DNA from: Nitrospiraceae bacterium
GTDB lineage: Bacteria; Nitrospirota; Nitrospiria; Nitrospirales; Nitrospiraceae
NCBI GenBank assembly: GCA_014534095.1
Contig: JACVSD010000072.1
Span: forward strand, 1-8,508
Direction: 5' to 3'
Length of the DNA: 8,508 bases
In this document: positions 1 to 5,678 of the stretch, piece by piece
How the letters are laid out: each line of letters begins with the position of its first letter
Position numbering within the stretch: the stretch's first letter is position 1
Translations under genes and position numbers: made by a program
Notes under the pieces: generated by a model
Told to the model about the DNA's origin: nothing
The model's input: only the letters and a program-made list of their open reading frames with translations
The model's database searches: none

Positions 1-477
1 TCTCAACTCTTGCCCGACTCGGCGTTGGCCTTCTTTAATACGGGCCAATGTCAGGTGTGGACTGAGTGCTCTGCCTTCCGGCGGAAAGCCAAACGGCTGA
101 CAGACTGCTTCCACGGCTTGATGAAGCGCCACGAGTCTCGAGGCATCGTCAGTGTGGCGCCATCGCTCGCCAGGTCCCACCCACAGTACCGTCGGTTGCT
201 GAACGCGTGGAAAGACGCCTATCCGTTCAGACGGAATACGGAGGGGCAGGTGCGGCTTGACGGATTGCTCGATGGCATCATGCATAGGAGCCAGCAGCGC
301 CTCATCGGTGTCCCCTAAAAATTTGATGGTCAAATGAATGGACAGCGGCCGAACCCAGGCAATGCGAACTTCCTTGGTCTCCTCGTGCCCAAGCTGCTCA
401 CGAAGCACCTCTTGAAGCGAGGCGAGCTGAGCACGAAGACGTGCGCCGATCTCGACGGCCAAAAACGTGCGCATCAT
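1..477 (-). CDS. thpR: RNA 2',3'-cyclic phosphodiesterase ThpR (2H family), 3' part missing
   Basis: I translated the minus strand by hand: 159 codons stay open from 477 to the window edge, so the C-terminus is missing. The protein starts MMRTFLAVEI and carries the two histidine motifs of the 2H phosphoesterase fold: HLTI at residues 48-51, followed by KFLG, and HLTL at 141-144 in the context SPHLTLARIK. Their spacing and order are those of the LigT/ThpR family, which is usually about 180-190 residues long, so most of the gene is present. Family members open 2',3'-cyclic phosphates on RNA to 2'-phosphates in the cytoplasm; their physiological role is unclear. The ATG at 477-475 overlaps the cinA stop as ATGA. 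A second in-frame ATG at 474-472 is an equally possible start. The arrangement implies translational coupling to cinA. Confidence 0.93.
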   Translation of the reverse strand, partial: MMRTFLAVEIGARLRAQLASLQEVLREQLGHEETKEVRIAWVRPLSIHLTIKFLGDTDEALLAPMHDAIEQSVKPHLPLRIPSERIGVFPRVQQPTVLWVGPGERWRHTDDASRLVALHQAVEAVCQPFGFPPEGRALSPHLTLARIKEGQRRVGQELR

Positions 478-1769
478 GAGAGGCGCCGGCTAACGGCCCA
501 ACGCCTGAGCATATCAAGCGCGGCCTGCGAAGACCGTTGCTTGACCACCGAACGGTCGCCGTTAAAGCGATATTCTTTGGTGATCGCCTGGCCATCGTCT
601 GCGTGGAGGCCGATATAGACGAGCCCCACGGGCTTGGCCGGTGTGCCTCCGCCGGGGCCGGCGATCCCGGTCACGCTCACTCCCGCCGATACGCCGGCTC
701 GCTCGCGCATACCGCGGGCCATCGCCGCCGCTACTTGCGCACTGACCGCGCCATGCGTCTTGATTAAACGGGGTGATACACCGAGCAATTCGCTCTTCGC
801 CCGGTTGCTGTAACAGATCACTCCGCGGTCCACATAGGCCGATGAACCGGGAACCTGCGTCAATCGATGCCCGATCAATCCTCCGGTGCAAGATTCGGCA
901 GTGGCGACGGTGAGCTTCCGCTCCGCCAATAGTCGTCCCACCACCTGCTCCATGGTCTCCGATCCTTCCGCATAGAGCCATTCGGCCAGACGGGACCGCA
1001 CGCCCTCGCTCAATGCGCTCAGGAGCGAGGGCGACGGCGAACCGGTCGCCTTCGTGGTCAGGGACACCAGCACACCGGTCGGGGACGCGAGCAGGCCAAG
1101 GTCGATGGGAACACCCTTGGGCACCAGGCCGAGCAATCGTGCATCGACATCCGCCTCCGGCAATCCCCAGGTGTGAAACACCACGCGGGTCAGCGGACGG
1201 GGAGGAATCGTGAGTCGCTCCGCCAGCTGCATCCTCAACAACGGTAACACTGAGGCGGTCATCATCGCGTCCATTTCGCTCGGCACGCCTGGAAGCGAGA
1301 CGATCGTCGCGTCTTTCCAGGTCAGCCAGAAGCCGGGCGCGGACCCGACCGGATTGGGGAGCACCGCTGCATGAACGGGAATCAAGGCCTGACGGAGTTG
1401 CCCCTCATTCGGGACGCGTCCCCATTGAGAGAGTCGGGCCGTCATACCATCGAGGGCCTCCTTGCGGCGGGCGAGTCGTCGGCCGGTCGCTGTGGCGATC
1501 GCCTCTCGGGTGACATCATCCACTGTCGGGCCCAGCCCTCCAGTCAGGATGACGATACCGGCGCGCGAGACGGCCTGGGTTAACACCGTCCTGATATCAG
1601 CCTCATCGTCTCCCACAATGGTTTTAAAACGCACCGCAACCCCAAGCTCAGCTAGTGCCTCCGCGATGCGGAGTGAATTGCTGTCTGAACGGCCGCCGAT
1701 TAAGAGTTCGGATCCGACCGCCACCGTTTCAGCAATGGCGACACGAGAGGATGACGCGGGCCGAGGCAT
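474..1769 (-). CDS. cinA: CinA family protein: MoaB/Mog-like domain plus NMN deamidase (PncC) domain
   Basis: The 431 residues match the full-length two-domain CinA layout. The N-terminal half has the molybdopterin-binding-like features: VGSELLIG at 18-25, TGGLGPTVDD at 76-85 and LPGVPSEM at 159-166. The C-terminal half has the CinA/PncC features: TAESCTGGLIG at 290-300 and the glycine-rich TGIAGPGGGTPAKPVG at 367-382. Characterised relatives deamidate nicotinamide mononucleotide in pyridine-nucleotide salvage, and the N-terminal domain has been linked to ADP-ribose pyrophosphatase activity. The CinA name comes from its competence-linked expression in streptococci. The ATG at 1769 lies 17 bp after the upstream stop and has no obvious Shine-Dalgarno sequence. 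About ten residues precede the usual family start, so the exact start is uncertain. It is cytoplasmic and probably cotranscribed with its neighbours on both sides. Confidence 0.95.
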   Translation of the reverse strand: MPRPASSSRVAIAETVAVGSELLIGGRSDSNSLRIAEALAELGVAVRFKTIVGDDEADIRTVLTQAVSRAGIVILTGGLGPTVDDVTREAIATATGRRLARRKEALDGMTARLSQWGRVPNEGQLRQALIPVHAAVLPNPVGSAPGFWLTWKDATIVSLPGVPSEMDAMMTASVLPLLRMQLAERLTIPPRPLTRVVFHTWGLPEADVDARLLGLVPKGVPIDLGLLASPTGVLVSLTTKATGSPSPSLLSALSEGVRSRLAEWLYAEGSETMEQVVGRLLAERKLTVATAESCTGGLIGHRLTQVPGSSAYVDRGVICYSNRAKSELLGVSPRLIKTHGAVSAQVAAAMARGMRERAGVSAGVSVTGIAGPGGGTPAKPVGLVYIGLHADDGQAITKEYRFNGDRSVVKQRSSQAALDMLRRWAVSRRLS

Positions 1770-1786
1770 CGTGAAGGACAGCCTAG

Positions 1787-2383
1787 CTAGTTCACCCGCG
1801 CAAAGTCGAGCGGGAACGAGACTTCCCCGCCGTTCGCGGGGAAAACCGTGATGGTGGTTTGGGCGGTCGGGTCAAAATCGACATAGTTGAACGAGGCGAC
1901 CACTTTGGCCCTAAACCGCGGCGCATCGGGCCAGACCGGACTCCGATCGGCTCGACCGTCGAAACGGACGGTCACCGGCTTGATGGTCTTTCCTCCCTGG
2001 TCCAGCACCATATAGCTGTCCGTCGCAAACATCGGCGAATTCCCGAAGATGACCGTGCTAACCAGCATGGTCGGCGCTTCAAGGATCTGGACGATATCGG
2101 ACTCACTCGGGGCCAGACCGCGCAGCGCCATATGGGTCGACATGACAGACAGGGCACCCAGCTTCGTGATCAAGAAACCACTGGGATGACGAGCATCCGT
2201 GGATCCAAACCGCACGTAAAAGGAATCGGGCGGCCGGTGCTGTTGCGCCGCTTCCCTGCCGCGTTCGAGCGCGGCCGTAATCGCTTCCTGCGTGGGATGC
2301 ACGTCTATGGCTGCCGACGGCGGGACGAAACCCAGGACGAGCCCAAGCACCGAGGAAACCGATCCCATCGTCCGGTGTCTCAT
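1787..2383 (-). CDS. Exported protein of unknown function
   Basis: The protein has 198 residues and I recognise no family. The N-terminus has basic residues (R2, H3, R4), a hydrophobic core at about 11-20 (SVLGLVLGFV) and a plausible signal peptidase I site after SAA at 23-25, so the mature protein probably starts near I26 in the periplasm. The mature part is soluble, with no further convincing membrane segment and no cysteine. Its C-terminal third alternates short hydrophobic stretches (KPVTVRF, FRAKVVASFNYVDF, TTITVF), which suggests a beta-sandwich-like domain. It ends 17 bp before cinA on the same strand and probably heads that operon. The start is ambiguous: ATG at 2383 or ATG at 2368 (M6), neither with a strong ribosome binding site. 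The shorter form would still keep the hydrophobic core. Confidence 0.8.
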   Translation of the reverse strand: MRHRTMGSVSSVLGLVLGFVPPSAAIDVHPTQEAITAALERGREAAQQHRPPDSFYVRFGSTDARHPSGFLITKLGALSVMSTHMALRGLAPSESDIVQILEAPTMLVSTVIFGNSPMFATDSYMVLDQGGKTIKPVTVRFDGRADRSPVWPDAPRFRAKVVASFNYVDFDPTAQTTITVFPANGGEVSFPLDFARVN

Positions 2384-2389
2384 ATTTTG

Positions 2390-2419
2390 CCAGTACCAGA
2401 TTGGGGTTTACCCTGTCAA
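2390..2419 (-). promoter_or_regulatory. Possible promoter for the exported protein-cinA-thpR operon
   Basis: On the minus strand a perfect TTGACA -35 hexamer lies at 2419-2414. With an 18-bp spacer the -10 would be TACTGG at 2395-2390, which is a poor match. If the promoter is real, its transcript would start at or near the ATG at 2383, giving a leaderless message or favouring the start at 2368. Only the -35 is convincing. Confidence 0.25.
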
Positions 2420-2446
2420 CGAAGGGCCATGCGTCTCGGCGGCCCG

Positions 2447-2476
2447 TTGACAAAACAAAAGCTGAAATGCTACAGA
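2447..2476 (+). promoter_or_regulatory. Probable promoter of the ChdC-like gene
   Basis: A perfect TTGACA at 2447-2452 is followed after 18 bp by TACAGA at 2471-2476, which carries an upstream TG (2468-2469) as in extended -10 promoters. The predicted start of transcription is near 2483, giving a leader of about 40 nt that ends in the strong ribosome binding site at 2515-2520. The -10 matches the consensus at only three of six positions. Confidence 0.45.
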
Positions 2477-2514
2477 TGGCAGGCTCATTAATACACGATT
2501 TCAAGACGTTATAC

Positions 2515-2520
2515 GGAGGA
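2515..2520 (+). promoter_or_regulatory. Ribosome binding site that fixes the start of the ChdC-like gene
   Basis: GGAGGA lies three bases before the ATG at 2524, so the GGAGG core is four bases away. It decides for this ATG over the in-frame TTG at 2401, which would add 41 residues of non-family sequence and would lie upstream of the predicted promoter. Confidence 0.8.
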
Positions 2521-2523
2521 TTC

Positions 2524-3237
2524 ATGTCAGCCCCCGAACAAGCGCAGGCCCCGAAACGCCAATATGTGAACTTCGTCTTCTATAAGATCGATCCGGCCTG
2601 GCGACGTCTGCCGGAAGACGAGCGGACAAAGGGCAAGCAGGAATTTTTGCGCGCCATTGAGGATTACGCGGGTAAGGTATTGGTCATCGCCTACTCCACC
2701 GTCGGCATTCGGGGCGACTGCGACATCATGCTCTGGCGCATCAGTTACGAACTGGAACTCTTCCAGGAAATGAGCGCCAAGATCCTGGCCTCGGGGCTGG
2801 GCAAGTACATCACCACTCCCTACTCCTACCTCTCGATGACCAAGCGCTCCATTTACGTCGATCACCATACCCATGAGGGGCAGGAAAGCAAGCGGTTGAC
2901 CGTGGTCCCGGGCAAGAGCAAGTATATTTTCGTCTACCCCTTCTTGAAGACGCGCGAATGGTTCCTCCTCACCAAGGCGGCCCGTCAGGGCATGATGGAT
3001 GAGCACATTGAAGTGGGCCATCGATTCCCATCCGTCAAGCTGAACACGACCTATTCATTTGGATTGGACGACCAGGAATGGGTCGTGGCGTTCGAAAGCG
3101 ACAAACCGGAAGACTTCCTGGATCTCGTCATGGCCCTCCGTGAGACCGAGGGTTCGCGCTACACCTTGCGCGACACGCCGATTTTTACCTGCATCCGCCG
3201 GAGCATAAAGGAAACGCTCGACACGCTCGGCGGCTAG
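2524..3237 (+). CDS. chdC: Chlorite dismutase/HemQ superfamily protein, probable coproheme decarboxylase
   Basis: The protein has 237 residues, no signal peptide and is presumably cytoplasmic. ChdC (HemQ) oxidatively decarboxylates two propionates of Fe-coproporphyrin III to give heme b with H2O2, the last step of the coproporphyrin-dependent heme pathway. The second half has the block YPFLKTREWFLL (138-149), MMDEHIEVGHRFPSV (157-171) and NTTYSFGLDDQEWVVAFE (174-191), the same layout I know from actinobacterial HemQ. By that alignment His161 is the proximal heme ligand, Tyr138 the catalytic tyrosine and Trp146 the propionate-contacting tryptophan. Histidines 114, 115 and 117 lie where a distal histidine base occurs in actinobacterial enzymes. 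The distal arginine that defines true chlorite dismutases is absent; the aligned residue is Leu173 or Asn174. Chlorite degradation is therefore unlikely. A terminator directly behind the gene suggests a monocistronic message. Confidence 0.9.
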   Translation: MSAPEQAQAPKRQYVNFVFYKIDPAWRRLPEDERTKGKQEFLRAIEDYAGKVLVIAYSTVGIRGDCDIMLWRISYELELFQEMSAKILASGLGKYITTPYSYLSMTKRSIYVDHHTHEGQESKRLTVVPGKSKYIFVYPFLKTREWFLLTKAARQGMMDEHIEVGHRFPSVKLNTTYSFGLDDQEWVVAFESDKPEDFLDLVMALRETEGSRYTLRDTPIFTCIRRSIKETLDTLGG

Positions 3238-3265
3238 CATCGTCGCGTCTAATCACATCACTTGG

Positions 3266-3304
3266 AACGGCCTTCGATCCGATGATCGAAGGCCGTTTTG
3301 CTTT
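3266..3304 (+). terminator. Strong intrinsic terminator after the ChdC-like gene
   Basis: The arms AACGGCCTTCGATC (3266-3279) and GATCGAAGGCCGTT (3284-3297) are perfectly complementary over 14 bp around the tetraloop CGAT. They are followed by the T-rich run TTGCTTT (3298-3304). The structure begins 29 bp after the stop codon at 3237. The ATG at 3282 that extends the next reading frame lies inside this hairpin, so it is not a credible start. Confidence 0.9.
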
Positions 3305-3308
3305 GCCT

Positions 3309-3968
3309 ATGCCTGCCGTCACCGACTGGGTCGCTGCGTTGCTGTCCGCGCTCATTCCCGGGCTTGGCCAACTCGCGCAACGACGCGTCGCCCACTCTGT
3401 GATCGCCTTTGGCAGCACCGTCTTCCTCGCGGGGGTCAGCATGGCGTTGGGACGGGTGTCCGGCCGTGCGGTTGAAGTGCTCTTGTTCATGCTCTTGGCC
3501 CTGCCCTGGTGGGCAATTCAAAGCTATGATGCCTTCCTCGGACCCAGCACGAATGAGTCCCCTTGGCGCCGCACCTGGCAATCTATCTGGACTCATGGCC
3601 ATGACATCCGGTTTCTCGGACTCCTGCTCCTTATCAGCGCACTCAACGACACCTGGATTATTCTCAAGAATCTGGATTACCTGCTCCCCTTCTACTGCAC
3701 GAAACCGGGCGGCGTGACCGGCTTCATGGCCAAAGCCATCTCGCCCGCCCTCCATGTGGCGGTGGGATACGGATTCATGCGGCTGCGGCGATGGTCTTTG
3801 TTTGTATACCTGCTGTACGCCGCCTACGGGTTTACCAACGGGTTGATCAATCTGACCTGCTTCGGACCTGGACGTATCCGAAACACCTTGCTCGCAGCCA
3901 TTGTGCTATCCACGGCCTACATACTGTGGCGCCGTCAGAAGCTGCTCACGGATCAACCGGGTGGTTGA
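3309..3968 (+). CDS. Polytopic membrane protein of unknown function with an IPGLGQ motif
   Basis: The protein has 219 residues and about six hydrophobic helices, at roughly 31-48, 55-70, 101-119, 143-157, 163-180 and 192-207. Near the N-terminus is ALIPGLGQLAQRR (14-26), a short motif seen at the start of TM2-like and similar small multi-helix membrane proteins (IPGLGQLY-type). That resemblance gives no function. Positive residues (R25, R26, R158, R160, R161, R208, R209) lie next to helices in a way compatible with an inner-membrane topology. I chose the ATG at 3309 over the in-frame ATG at 3282, because the latter is inside the terminator loop and the motif starts soon after 3309. No Shine-Dalgarno is visible, and the start lies only five bases after the terminator T-run. 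Its own promoter is therefore not apparent and it may depend on read-through. Confidence 0.8.
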   Translation: MPAVTDWVAALLSALIPGLGQLAQRRVAHSVIAFGSTVFLAGVSMALGRVSGRAVEVLLFMLLALPWWAIQSYDAFLGPSTNESPWRRTWQSIWTHGHDIRFLGLLLLISALNDTWIILKNLDYLLPFYCTKPGGVTGFMAKAISPALHVAVGYGFMRLRRWSLFVYLLYAAYGFTNGLINLTCFGPGRIRNTLLAAIVLSTAYILWRRQKLLTDQPGG

Positions 3969-4009
3969 TCATGCATCGCTTCCACAGGACGGCATGGAGT
4001 CTCCTCTTC

Positions 4010-4037
4010 GCCGCTCAATGACAGCGGCTTCCGCTTT
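4010..4037 (+). terminator. Weak stem-loop, possible terminator after the membrane protein
   Basis: GCCGCT (4010-4015) and AGCGGC (4023-4028) can form a 6-bp stem with a 7-nt loop, followed by the pyrimidine-rich tail TTCCGCTTT (4029-4037). It lies 42 bp after the stop of the membrane protein and just before a promoter-like site. The stem is short and the tail is interrupted, so termination would be inefficient at best. Confidence 0.25.
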
Positions 4038-4064
4038 GACAGTCCCTGGAATCTTGTGTTAACT
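4036..4064 (+). promoter_or_regulatory. Candidate promoter of the 72-residue protein gene
   Basis: A perfect TTGACA (4036-4041) is followed by a 17-bp spacer and TTAACT (4059-4064), which matches the -10 consensus at three positions. The predicted transcript would start near 4071 and leave a leader of about 30 nt before the ATG at 4103. Position and spacing are right, but the -10 is weak. Confidence 0.4.
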
Positions 4065-4102
4065 CTACAGCGATCCTCCTGTCCTCCTACGGATGAAGTG
4101 CC

Positions 4103-4321
4103 ATGGCTGACACAACCGCGCTGTATGCGCTCCGCTTTCCGGACGGATCCGTGAGTCTCTATATCGACGAGCACTATGCCAAGGATCGCGGCGTGGACCC
4201 CTCCAAGCTCGTCCGCGTGGAGATCCCCCGCGAGATGTTCATCAACGGCAGCGTGCAAGAAGTGCGGGAATACGTCGCCCTCTATCTGGAAACACATCAG
4301 CAACAAACCGGGACGGCGTAA
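4103..4321 (+). CDS. Small soluble protein of unknown function (72 aa)
   Basis: I do not recognise a family. The 72 residues begin MADTTALYALRFPDGSVSLYI, a pattern of short alternating strands, continue through a charged middle (DEHYAKDRGVDPSKLVRVEI) and end in a likely amphipathic helix (VQEVREYVALYLETH, 51-65). There is no signal peptide, cysteine or membrane segment. Codon use is GC-rich like the neighbours and the composition is that of a folded protein, so it is probably real. The Shine-Dalgarno is poor (GGATGAAG at 4091-4098). It has a promoter-like site upstream and is followed after 123 bp by the gene for the 393-residue protein on the same strand. A joint transcript is possible but not shown. 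Confidence 0.7.
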   Translation: MADTTALYALRFPDGSVSLYIDEHYAKDRGVDPSKLVRVEIPREMFINGSVQEVREYVALYLETHQQQTGTA

Positions 4322-4444
4322 CTGCATGCTGAAAAAGTCCAGAGGCAGCCACAGATGGAGTTTTGAGCAGCCTCCCGTTATGTCGAGCTCGTTTAGAAAA
4401 CGCTTCTCACACACCCTTTCTGCAGACACCTGCTTAAGGCACAC

Positions 4445-5626
4445 ATGACACAAGCCGTCGCGACCTCTCCCCTCACCGCGGAACTGATCTACGAAGTGAT
4501 CGCCGGTCTGCCGATCCAGGGCCGCATTATGCTGCGACTGCTGCTGATTCAGCATATGGACGTCACGCACGACGAAATTCTCTTCATGGTCTCCGACCGT
4601 CCCGATCCACGCTGTGTCTCCGGCACGAAGCCCATTACGACGATGACGCAAGAGTCGATCTCCGCGATGATCAGCCGGCGTGACGAATATCGCCGGCGCG
4701 CCAGACTGAGGCGTGAGCGCACGACGCTTCAGTGCGTGGCGCTCAAGAAACTCGCCGACACGGCCGAGGCCATGGCGGACCGCGCCGCTGCGCTCCTGCT
4801 GTCCAGGGGCGTCTCCTCCGAGACGCTGAAGGAACTGAAGGCGCAGGCACGCGTCGCCGTCCCCCGACCGGTGCTCCGCTTGTTGGAAGAGCGTTGGGAT
4901 AAAGACGAGATTTCCGCCGAGGACTATCAGAACCATCGGCTCGCCATCGAGTTACAAACCCAACTCCGCTTGGCCGAGCGCTTCCGGAAGCGCCTCGACG
5001 TCGTGGAGCGGGAACGGCAGACCTCGGACGCGACGACGCTCCACGATCATGAGATCGGTCACATTTGGGGCATCCCGGCGGGGACGCTCGCAGCCCGCAA
5101 AGTGAAATTCCTCTCCCAATTTTTGACCGCCTTGCAGGTCAAACTCACCGGGATGGTCGCCGGGCCGAATACGGCTCCACCGATCGACCTGTGGAAAGAA
5201 ACGCTGGCGGTACTCGCCCGGACACCGATTGAACGCTCGATCGCCCTCTACGACGGCTTAGAGCAAACCGAAGGGGCCTTGATCGAGAAATTGTCGGCAT
5301 ATGCCTTAGGCGCCCTCCCCGAGGGCATCGAAACGAAATTCTGGAATTCGCTCGTGTACGGCGCCAGTTCGAACGCCATGCATGCCGAAAGTACCCGGAC
5401 GCTCTTTGGCCTACAGCGCCTGGTTGCGATTCAGAACGATACCGACACCAGCCCCCAGGCCCTCGATGACGAACTGTTGAAACGGACCGCACCGAAACCG
5501 AAGGAACAAGCCGGCGCGCTGGATGGTCCGGAGAGCAGTAAGCCGGAGCTGACTGATTTGCAGAAACAGATCCTCCACAACTTCATCGGAGAAGACGTGA
5601 GTGGGCGCGCTTCGGACAAGTGGTAA
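4445..5626 (+). CDS. Unknown helical protein with a sigma-region-4-like helix-turn-helix segment
   Basis: The protein has 393 residues, is soluble, rich in charged residues and probably mostly helical. I do not recognise it as a named family. Residues 203-219 (EIGHIWGIPAGTLAARK) closely resemble the helix-turn-helix of sigma-70 region 4 and ECF sigma factors, whose usual form is EIAEILGIPVGTVKSRL. Residues 20-46 (from AGLPIQGRIMLRLLL to THDEILFM) also recall the helix that precedes such a motif. Between them lies a long basic and acidic helical stretch (75-195). The C-terminal tail from about 333 to 369 is proline- and charge-rich and looks disordered, with a short helix at 370-381. The string HEIGH (202-206) fits the HExxH zinc motif formally, but its place inside the turn motif argues against a protease. 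Start: ATG at 4445 with AAGG at 4436-4439. A DNA-binding role is inference only. Confidence 0.75.
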   Translation: MTQAVATSPLTAELIYEVIAGLPIQGRIMLRLLLIQHMDVTHDEILFMVSDRPDPRCVSGTKPITTMTQESISAMISRRDEYRRRARLRRERTTLQCVALKKLADTAEAMADRAAALLLSRGVSSETLKELKAQARVAVPRPVLRLLEERWDKDEISAEDYQNHRLAIELQTQLRLAERFRKRLDVVERERQTSDATTLHDHEIGHIWGIPAGTLAARKVKFLSQFLTALQVKLTGMVAGPNTAPPIDLWKETLAVLARTPIERSIALYDGLEQTEGALIEKLSAYALGALPEGIETKFWNSLVYGASSNAMHAESTRTLFGLQRLVAIQNDTDTSPQALDDELLKRTAPKPKEQAGALDGPESSKPELTDLQKQILHNFIGEDVSGRASDKW

Positions 5627-5639
5627 TTGCAACGACCTC

Positions 5640-5667
5640 TTGCCATTGAATAGTTTTTAGGTATACT
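5640..5667 (+). promoter_or_regulatory. Sigma-70-type promoter of the OB-fold protein gene
   Basis: TTGCCA (5640-5645) and TATACT (5662-5667) each match the consensus at five of six bases and are separated by 16 bp. This is the best promoter in the window. Transcription would begin around 5673-5679, at or just before the ATG at 5679, so the message should be leaderless or nearly so. Confidence 0.65.
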
Positions 5668-5678
5668 TCGAACCTGTC

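Noticed and set aside
2401..2523. N-terminal extension of the ChdC-like gene starting at TTG 2401
   Set aside because: The added residues do not resemble the family, the promoter-like site lies inside it, and GGAGGA directly precedes ATG 2524.
2524..3237. Calling the gene a true chlorite dismutase
   Set aside because: The distal arginine is absent, there is no signal peptide, and the active-site pattern matches coproheme decarboxylase.
4326..4448. 40-codon frame in the spacer, ending in an ATGA overlap with the 393-residue protein gene
   Set aside because: The overlap is suggestive of coupling. However, there is no ribosome binding site, the composition is not protein-like, and the same frame is already open through the preceding gene by chance.
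3953..4936. 327-codon open frame on the minus strand
   Set aside because: It runs antisense through three plus-strand genes and the spacers between them. Its protein has arginine, glycine and histidine-rich composition typical of a shadow frame, with no family resemblance.
5048..5062. HEIGH string read as a zinc metalloprotease active site
   Set aside because: There is no third ligand at the expected place, no protease domain around it, and the segment fits a helix-turn-helix better. It is kept only as an alternative in the findings.
5145..5492. 115-codon minus-strand frame inside the 393-residue protein gene
   Set aside because: It is arginine- and serine-rich shadow sequence without a ribosome binding site or family features.
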